This document shows positions 36,076 to 64,000 of a stretch of 64,000 bases of DNA, piece by piece. Within the stretch, counting starts at the first letter, position 1; every line of letters begins with the position of its first letter. Under the pieces are notes generated by a model, which saw only the letters and a program-made list of their open reading frames with translations, made no database searches and was not told the DNA's origin. The DNA is from Glandiceps talaboti (taxonomy: Eukaryota; Hemichordata; Enteropneusta; Spengelidae): the NCBI RefSeq assembly GCF_964340395.1, contig NC_135554.1, positions 7,150,975 through 7,214,974 on the forward strand, read 5' to 3'. The position numbers and the translations under genes are program-made.

Positions 36076-36187
36076 AAAGAAAGTTTATCAGATCTTTATG
36101 AATTCATTGATATACATATTATATTTTATCAAGCTTAAATATAATATGTATATCAATGAATTCATAAAGATCTGATAAACTTTCTTT
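36076..36187. repeat. perfect 51-bp palindrome with 10-nt loop
   Basis: Arms 36076-36126 and 36137-36187 are exact reverse complements, separated by tatcaagctt. No mismatch over 51 bp. It could form a long hairpin RNA or a DNA cruciform. It is AT-rich and non-coding. The perfection implies very recent origin, selection, or an assembly fold-back. Confidence 0.95.
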
Positions 36188-36399
36188 AAATAGTATTATT
36201 GTAGAGGGGTTGCTGCTTCATGGTGCATGGGTTTTGATTTCAAATAAAATAGCATTGCATGATTGTAGGTGGATTTTTTATTCTAATTCATTTGACGCCG
36301 GACCAAAATATATTTGCATACATTTTTCAAAAAAAAGATTCACTGTTGTGAAGGGCGTGGCCGGTCATGCATGCTAGGCAAATTCGGTCAATATGTATT

Positions 36400-38120
36400 G
36401 AACACTAACTGCAGAATAACACCTCCAGAAACATCCCACTAACTTTCATCCCCATTCCCCCATGCAGTTTTCCAGATACAAGTTTTATGACCAAAATTGA
36501 GATTTTTAGATATAATTTGCATATCGCAAATGGCATCATCATGTGAATACACCTTCTACACATCCCAAGATGCATCCCACTAAGTTTCAGCTCAATGAGC
36601 TCAGTAGTTTGGAATGAACGACATTTGACCAAAACGAAACATTGTTAGACCTCATTTGTATTTAGGGATCATGTTATAAACATTTTTAATCTAAATACCC
36701 TAAAAATGTTCCCACCAAATTTCAGCTTAGTAATTTTTTAATTATAGATTTTGCACTAAACATTTTTACATCAAATTTGCATATCACTGATGGGATCATG
36801 TTATCAACAATTCTTAATCTAAACACCTCTAAGAACACTCCAATCAAATTTCAGCCAAATCTGCTCAGTAGCTTTGGAATGAAAGATTTTTGACCACAAA
36901 GACTCATATTTAGACCTAATTTGCATATCATCTAAATACCCCTAACAACGTTCCTGCCAAATTTCAGCCCAATCTGCTCAGTATTTTTTTACCAGAAATG
37001 ACACCGGTAATGCAATCATTTTGCTTTGAACAGTTTTCCAACTAGACACCATGAGCAATGTCCCCACCAAATATCAAGGCAATCAGTCCGGAGGTTTGTG
37101 AGTTGTTCATGCACACACCCAAACACAGACACTGTGCCATGCCTATAGCACTACTGAACTTCCTTAGTTAGTCTTTGCAATATAAACCATCATTTAGCTG
37201 TTGCTATGGGCATGATTCTGTTGCTAGGCATATTAGGCTACTTATTTCGAATATGTCTTCACTTACCTACCCATCCTTGTTGTTATCTTTGTAATATGCA
37301 TCATCATCATCATCATCATCATCTCAGTGTTGCTAAGGTCATGGTTGCCAGGGAAAATTACAAATCGCCTTTATCAATTGTGTCACAATGTTTTAAACAA
37401 TAACTGAAGAATAACATCTCCAGAAACATACCCGCCAATTTTCAACCTCATCAACCATGCACTTTCATGATGCAAGTTTTTGACCAAAACTGACATTTTT
37501 AGACGTAATTTGCATACCGCTGATGGTATCATCACGTTGTAAATACAACTTCATCTACACATGCCCAGATGCATCTCCATTAAATTTCAGCCCAATCAGC
37601 ACGGTAGTTCAGGAATGATTGATTTTTGACCAGACACATTTTTAGCCCTAATTTGCATATCACAGATGGGATCATCATGTTGGGAACAATTATGAATATA
37701 ATTCCCCTGAAGTAAGTTCCAACCAAATTTCAACCCAGTTTGCTCAGTAGTTTGGAATTAAAGGTTTTTGACCAAAAATACACAGTTTTATACCTCATTT
37801 GCATATCACTGACGGGATTATATTATGAACAACTCTTAACCTAAACACCACTAAGAATGTTGCCATTAAATTTCTGAGCGATCTGCCCAGTAGTTTTTGA
37901 GTTTAAGTTTTTTTTACCAAAAATTACATTCTTTTGACCATCACATACACTGGTTGTATGATCATTTTGATTTGAACAATTTCCAAACTAGACACCCAAG
38001 GTATAAACCCATCAAATATCATGGCAATCGGTCCAGCGGTTTTTGACTGTAAGTTGTTTACGCACACACACACACACACATGCACACATCCACACAGATA
38101 GACAGACACTTTGCCATGCC
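36400..38120 (-). repeat. tandemly duplicated array of ~145-bp repeat units
   Basis: Each unit contains aaatttcagcc-aatctgctcagtag, a ttttgacca stretch, and a cctaatttgcatatcactgatgg stretch. The gcatatc landmark recurs at about 36522, 36779, 36923, 37511, 37657 and 37802 (spacing ~145). The array exists as two blocks about 1 kb apart. Both start gaataaca-ctccagaaacat and both end gccatgcctatagcactact, implying a ~1-kb segmental duplication. A (CACA)n tract and the GTTGCTATGGGCATG repeat are embedded. Confidence 0.75.
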
Positions 38121-38924
38121 TATAGCACTACTGAACCTAAGAAGTTCACTCATGCTAACAAGTCACCCCCACCTCACCGCTCAGGTTCACTTCGTACGCC
38201 TTACAGAGAGGCGATTGTCTCAAAGTCTGGCAGCAAGACTAATTGATTATAGAAGTGTTGTGTATATGCATACAATAGAGATTCACAAAGTATACTTTAA
38301 TACAATGTTTGACCAATTAAAACACATTAATTTTCATTTGAAGATTCCAAATTTTGTAGTCGAGAGTAACAGTAAGATAATCAAATTAAGTCCTGTAGTA
38401 CATTTACAACACTACAACTACCATATTTTGAACTCCTCAATCAAAACAATGGCAGACAGTGGTAAGGAAATTGCACATGTAAGTAGTAACATGGGCTCAA
38501 CAGTTAATACTCAGAAAAACCTACAAAGAACAAAAAAAATATGCATTTCCTTTTTTGATATTGTCAACTCAGCATCCTTTGTTTTGTCAACATAATGAGT
38601 TCTGCTGATGATAACATCATGGTGCAGTCCTTCATGACTGGTTATGTAATGGAGTAGGTAGCTTTCAACAGATATTCAGGTGTAGTCTTCCTTTGCAATT
38701 GATTATTATCGTAAAGCACAGCCTCTTTTACAGCACAGGCCAAGACGCACCACCAATTACTGTATATGAAATAACGCTTTCACAGCCTTAAGAAACCAGA
38801 GCTGTAGTTTGCAGTGTCATGGAAGAAATAACAGCTCTGGATTGTGAGAATGCAATTGACGGGCATTGGTAGTGATCCGCACCTCATTATTTTATCAGCG
38901 GTTGATTGTTAACGTTAGTGGTGA

Positions 38925-48048
<9,124 letters not shown>

Positions 48049-49204
48049 TTAATAAATTTGGAATGCTTAGATGATATAAACTGACCAACACTTCATCAAT
48101 ATAGCATCTATTCAATGAAAGCTTGAAATCACCATTATCTCGCTTGTCGTCCGCAGGTCACGTTAAGTCACCTGATCGTAGGCTCGTTCGCAGATGTCTA
48201 ATTTGTAACGAATTCGAAGGTTAGTACATTGCTACCCGAACATTAACATCCGTGTTTTCAACCTCAGTCCAATGAAGTCGATCGCTACAATACATTTACC
48301 GACAAATTTTCTTAAAATACCAAGTCGTATAATGTGAAGCAGACACATTCATATATGTAACTTTTAGTACGAAGTCCACATACGTGAAACATCCGTCGCT
48401 GTGGGCGCTCTTTACAACCGTTAACCGCTGCAACACTTACCGACCAACTGCAGTCGAGTCCAATCTGATTAAAATCTGATGTTAGATAGGCTGGTATTCC
48501 TGTATTTACCTTTATTCCATCGTTATTGCGTCTTTTACGTGAGTTTTTTTTTTCCTGGACGAACGCCTTTCCAACAAAACAAAACAACACGTGTTTTTTG
48601 TAGTGATGGTATAGGAAAAAACCATATCTAGTATACCTCCATGAGTATCTGTTTATTTGCTGGTTTATTTAATTATTTTATTTGTTCCTATACTTGTTCA
48701 TTTATTTATTTATTTGTTTGTTTGTTTGTTTGTTTATTTGTTTATTTGTTTGTTTGTTTGTTTCGGTTCCTGGGTTCCCTGTGCTTCAACTACGGCTCAG
48801 GCTCAATTAGTTTTGTTTACAAATACAAACAAACAGATAAACAAACGAAAAAACAAGTAAACAAACAAACAAACAAAAACTAACTAACAAAATAAACCGA
48901 CAAATGAGTAAATACATGAGTAAACGACAACAAACCAATGAACAAACACTACCCCCCCCCCTCCCCCCTCCCCCCGCAATGGTCACATCATTTCCAGATG
49001 TGCCCATTGCAGGGGGGGGGGGGGTATAGACTGTCGACAGTCGCTCGCGCCTTTTTTTCCTCCGTTTTATCTAAACTCCGATCCGGCGCAACACTAGTCT
49101 AATCGCAAACTGATATCGAGGGCCGAAAGCCCGAGCCTTATACTTGTCGTTCGTTTGTTTATTCATTTGTCATTTATTCGATAGTTTATTTATTTATTTA
49201 TTTA

Positions 49205-49290
49205 TTTATTTTGTTTTGTTTTGTTTTGTTTTGTTTTGTTTTGTTTTGTTTTGTTTTGTTTTGTTTTGTTTTGTTTTGTTTTGTTTTGTT
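49205..49290 (+). repeat. (TTTTG)n pentanucleotide array
   Basis: About sixteen TTTTG units, part of the 48.69-50.04 kb cluster. Confidence 0.97.
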
Positions 49291-49439
49291 TGTCACACGG
49301 TTCCTGGGTCCCCTGTGGTCTATGCGGCATAGACATGAAACAGTCGACAGTCAGTCTGTCAATAATGAAAGTACTCCATTGTACACAAGCCTACCTGTAG
49401 CACAGGGAACTCAGGCTCACTTTCTTTTGTTAACGAAAA

Positions 49440-49539
49440 CAAACAAATAAATAAATAAATAAATAAATAAATGAATGAATGAATGAATGAATGAATGAAT
49501 GAATGAATGAATGAATGAATGAATGAATGAATGAATGAA

Positions 49540-49586
<47 letters not shown>

Positions 49587-49591
49587 ATGAA

Positions 49592-49666
<75 letters not shown>

Positions 49667-49672
49667 ATACTG
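49440..49672 (+). repeat. (AAAT)n-(GAAT)n-(AAAT)n array
   Basis: About 230 bases of AAAT units interrupted by a central block of about sixteen GAAT units. All frames remain open and give Ile/Phe/Tyr/Leu-rich spurious ORFs on the minus strand. Confidence 0.97.
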
Positions 49673-50277
49673 ACAAACATCAACAATAGAGTAATCACAA
49701 ATCAGTATCAACAATAATGAATGTTTGGCAGTATCAAGAATTAGTATGATTGTATTTTCCCATATGCAACTAGTCACAATTCCAGGGGGTATTTGGAATT
49801 GTGACTATTGTGAATATAGGAAAACATATATCACTGATTTGTGATTACTCTAAATATTGTTGATGTTTGTCAGTACTTATTTATCTATTTATTATTCATT
49901 CATTCATTTATTTATTTATTTGTTTATTTATTTATTTATTTGTTTATTTATTTGTTTGTTTGTTTGTTTGTTTTCATTAAACAAAACTAACTGAGCCTGA
50001 GTTCCCTGTGATCTACCGCGAACCGAAGGACATTGGAAGAAGTATTTCTCACTCATCCTTTACTGCATGGTTTCTATAATTAGAGAATGCTAAACCTTTA
50101 GTTCAACTCGCACAACGGAGAACAAGCCATCGTCGCAAACCACGACCGTTTTACGGTACCGTTCTTAATGAGCCGGTTCGAAGAAATAATAACTCTGGCT
50201 TGCGAGAATAAGAACAAGCAAACTCTATAGTAACCTTCAACTTGATAAAGTATGTATTACGTAGGTGAGCAAGTAGG

Positions 50278-50430
50278 CTTAGTCTAGCTGCTAGACCTCA
50301 GGCTTTCCTCCCAACACTCTGTTGCTGAAGGTGGCACACAATCGGGCTGTCACCCTCACTAGCGACCTTCGATCGCCTTGACAGTGAGCAGAAAAGCCCA
50401 AGGGGTCTAGCAGCAAGACTAGTGAGTAAG
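50278..50430. mobile_element. ~150-bp element with imperfect terminal inverted repeats
   Basis: Left end ttagtctagctgctagacct and the reversed right end ctagtcttgctgctagaccc are near-perfect terminal inverted repeats. A related half (ctggcagcaagactaattg) is at about 38227. Non-coding, MITE-like. Confidence 0.6.
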
Positions 50431-51246
50431 CTGTTGTATAATATCAAGAGACACTGTCATTTGAAATATGAAAATATCAAATATCAATGCAATGAAATCA
50501 TACAGGAACGATTAATTTGCAGGAAATATCTGACTTATAGATCGAACTTTGATGTCAAGTGATGCAGGACCTCAATTTGATTAATCGGAATATGCAAATT
50601 ATGCCAACATATTATACCCTGACATACAAGCTTCAGATTCTGTCTGGCGAGCCTGCTGTTATTGGATAATTCAAAATATCAAGACCAGTATTGTTACCCA
50701 GATACACTTGGCACTGTCATCCATTAGTAAACAAAGTTAGGACACTGGGACATAGTTATTTTATTGTGAATATTTATTTCTTGAAGTGTTTCTCACCTTA
50801 ATAAATTGTGGTGACAGAAAAGAATTGTTGGAAATAATGCTTAAATGATAAAGCTGTACACAAATTATTGTTGTTGATTTAATAGGTTAATATTATTCTA
50901 ATCTAGTAATTGTACAAACAATAACAAAAGTTATATTTCACACCCTTTCAAATATTTTTTGCAATTCATCTAGTTGCAAACGTGGACTTGACGTATGATG
51001 TTTCAAATTGTTTTTCAAAGGAAAGAAACATATAGCGGAGTTAATCTATCATTCGAATCCTTGCACAAATTATCAACTGTGTGGCCACTTTAAGGCCAAA
51101 TAAAACTTTTCGTGTTGTTTCTTCGTGCATCACAGGTTGGCATATCTTTTTGATGTTGTGTTGTGACGATCATATGAAGTTATGTGTTTAGTCACAATTT
51201 ACCTACGATATTCAGTAATGCTAGGAGTATGGAGAAGTGTCTGTCT

Positions 51247-51356
<110 letters not shown>

Positions 51357-51599
51357 TTCTGTGTCTGTGAACAAGACGTCAAAAACCACTAGACTGCTTT
51401 CCTGTGTATTTGAGTGGCCACGGTGTTACTTTGTGTATTGAGTCGGGGAATTACTCACCAAAGTGATGGCACAACATGTGTGTGAGTCGGTTCCAAAAAA
51501 ATCACTTTTATTAAAATCAAGCTAGAAATAAATACTGAGCAGATTTTATCACAGATTATTGCAGATTGTTTGCATTCCAACAATTATTGTGTGTAGGAA

Positions 51600-51665
51600 C
51601 GAAAATCTAAAAACTTTGCCCTTACAGGAGACATTCAGTTTAAATCTGGTTCAGCAAAGGTGTAA
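51600..51665 (+). repeat. end fragment of dispersed repeat
   Basis: cccttacaggagacattcag followed by tttaaatctggttc, the same block seen near 16675 and 20500 (and inverted near 8715). Confidence 0.55.
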
Positions 51666-52200
51666 TAATTTTTATTTTTAACCTTTTTTTTATTGCGAGT
51701 TCAAAGAAAGGGAATGAATGCATTTCAAAACGAAAATAAAAAGCTCCTGGTTGATAAAAAAAGAAAGAACCAAACGTTACATATCAAAATTATTCCATTC
51801 TTTTACAAATGTTTCTAAGGTGAAATGTTTCTTGTAGCTTTTATTGCCAATTTAAAGTAAGTTACAATTACAAAATGACAGGAAATAAATAAACAGATTG
51901 GCAATTTGGAGTAAAAAAAATAGCTTTTCGCTAATCAAGTTTGGCTCCACCTCAGGGTTCATCTGCATCAATAACAATAAGGGCTACACAGAACTAGAAG
52001 AAAAAATATAATGGGAGAAAATATCTCTTTCGGTAGCATGGCAACCCCGGAATCCGGAATCAAGAATCGTTAAAGCGGCACGAGCTGCCAGTTTATGTCT
52101 GTGGGTTTTTTTATAAGTAAGTAGAATACGTCTCTCTGTTTTAACCTCCCTACGTTGAAAATGAAAGAGTCCAAACAATTTCCGCCACAAGTTATTATTC

Positions 52201-52242
52201 AAAATGGCGGATCAGTGGATATTGGCTGACGGGACTGTTTAA
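52201..52242 (+). promoter_or_regulatory. YY1-like motif overlapping a short upstream ORF, 5' of TMEM259
   Basis: AAAATGGCGG at 52201-52210 matches the YY1 core (AANATGGCGG) typically found just downstream of housekeeping transcription starts. The ATG within it opens a 12-codon ORF (MADQWILADGTV) ending with TAA at 52242. It is about 310 bases before the TMEM259 start codon. Transcription start not determinable here. Confidence 0.4.
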
Positions 52243-52549
52243 TTCCTATATATGATACAAAATTAACCAGTATTTGTAACTAATGGCAGCGGAATTAATA
52301 TAGAAATGGATTGGTAGGATCGTGGTATACCCATCCGTTCATCCGTGTGCTTTATTTTGGATTTTACACAGACAATTTTGATAATTTTGACGGCTTTTCA
52401 TCCCAAGATCTGCTGGGCAAAAAGATCGGCTACATATCGACTATCGTCCCCGTACAAACTCGGCCTTGGCATTTATATTTTGTTATTTTCCTAACAGATT
52501 GTTATATTTACCAGTCATTTTTATACTTTTTCTAAGATAATTCATGTGA

Positions 52550-63332
<10,783 letters not shown>

Positions 63333-64000
63333 TAAGTCAACAACAGCTGTATTTTCAATAACTACCATTACATGCACGTGGGTACTGCTTTACTGTAATA
63401 TTGGTATATTGTATAAATTGGCTGATGGCCTCCGAATATGGAATAAATGGACCATTATTACTTTGGTACAAAAATATTCTTTATGGCCTAGATATGGGTT
63501 TTGCAGACTGAGGTTGTTCAGCGGAAGGGCCTAACTTTAGGAGGGCCCATAAGCAGTACTAGAGAGGTCTGCAAAATCTATCTCTGGACAGTAAAGTTTT
63601 TATCATATACCCCATGGTAGTAGCTTACAAACTTTATTTTGAATCACATAATCCCATAAATTGGCAGTGAAATATTATTGTATTCACAAAACGTAAAAAT
63701 AGTGAAGAAATTAACAAAGCCAAATCACTGAGTGAATGGATATCAATGAGCGCACCACTTGCCATATTTGGGCAAATGTGCAAGGGCAAGATATGGAAAA
63801 TTACTGCCCATGTTTGAAGCGCGTGCTCTCCATTGAATTCCATTGTTATCGATACTGGGTATAGGATAATATTCATAGAGTAACAGTAAACAATGGTTGC
63901 AAGATTTTAAAGTTAATCACAGATGTAGCAGCTTGAAATTCTGACTAATTTAGCACATCAGTGGTCTTTTCCAAGGAAAATGTAGATTTAAAGGGACACA

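Larger units (their letters stand above)
29371..38924. other. intergenic region between receptor and BABAM1
   Basis: About 9.5 kb without a recognisable gene. Contains the receptor 3' region, an inverted-repeat element at 30767-31204, a T-rich stretch and foldback at 34.0-34.6 kb, a weak LINE endonuclease-like remnant near 35.58-35.75 kb (LCFICGDFN motif), a perfect palindrome at 36.08-36.19 kb, and a duplicated repeat array at 36.4-38.1 kb. Open frames at 33186-33449, 34675-35010 and 38080-38595 have no splice, motif or conservation support. Confidence 0.6.
48690..50040. mobile_element. cluster of related palindromic elements with tetra/pentanucleotide tails
   Basis: Three related modules carry a signature aactcaggctcagttag / gttccctgtg near 48770-48815, 49300-49430 and 49985-50030. 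Each is joined to (TTTG/TTTA)n, (TTTTG)n or (AAAT/AATG)n arrays. Within 49670-49880 another inverted repeat (actgacaaacatcaacaata ... tattgttgatgtttgtcagt) spans the gap. Overall this is a foldback-type structure of about 1.35 kb. Confidence 0.6.

Noticed and set aside
38080-38595. 171-codon ORF overlapping the end of the repeat array
   Set aside because: Starts inside a CACA microsatellite and dispersed repeat, with low-complexity composition and no homologous motif.
49359-49777. Minus-strand ORFs reading LFIYLFIY repeats
   Set aside because: Translation of (AAAT)n/(GAAT)n arrays; no start context, splice sites or conservation.
51984-52202. Minus-strand 72-codon ORF upstream of TMEM259
   Set aside because: Overlaps the likely TMEM259 promoter; no motif or splice support.

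Overview
This window is intron-rich, AT-rich animal genomic DNA. Coding exons are short, flanked by GT/AG splice sites, and embedded in introns full of tetranucleotide microsatellites, foldback elements and decayed retroelements. Gene content and repeat style suggest a marine invertebrate (an invertebrate deuterostome or a lophotrochozoan). The species cannot be fixed from sequence alone.

Three multi-exon genes can be assembled by joining exons whose splice phases match. (1) A plus-strand gene at about 6.8-29.4 kb encodes a very large mosaic G-protein-coupled receptor of the LGR type C / GRL101 / relaxin-receptor group. In order it shows the end of an F5/8 type C (discoidin) domain, a PAN-like cysteine module, a CUB domain, a C-type lectin domain split over three exons, seven LDLa modules (one per exon), an LRR N-cap and four LRR exons, a hinge plus seven-helix domain in one exon, a cytoplasmic kinase-like (apparently inactive) segment, and a tail of three 40-residue repeats. 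At least 1461 residues are visible and the 5' end is not seen. (2) A minus-strand gene at 38.9-48.0 kb is a complete seven-exon BABAM1 (MERIT40) orthologue, 371 residues, a subunit of the BRCA1-A and BRISC deubiquitinase complexes. (3) A plus-strand gene from 52.55 kb to beyond the right-hand half of the window is TMEM259 (membralin), an ER membrane protein of ERAD. Eight exons are visible and the 3' end lies outside. BABAM1 and TMEM259 are divergent, with their start codons about 4.5 kb apart.

The left 6.7 kb holds only one weak candidate terminal exon (about 184-397) with a poly(A) signal. The 29.4-38.9 kb intergenic region is repeat-dominated: a terminal-inverted-repeat element, a T-rich foldback, a perfect 51-bp palindrome, and a duplicated array of ~145-bp units. 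The receptor introns carry a reverse-transcriptase fragment (22.5-23.4 kb), a Penelope/GIY-YIG-like remnant (25.5-26.7 kb) and a 5'-truncated LINE (27.3-28.2 kb) that appears nested inside a MITE. TMEM259 intron 2 holds an 18-copy, 59-bp minisatellite.

The most notable object is the receptor. It is an adhesion/lectin/lipoprotein-module ectodomain on a GPCR core with eroded activation motifs, followed by a kinase-like tail lacking catalytic residues.
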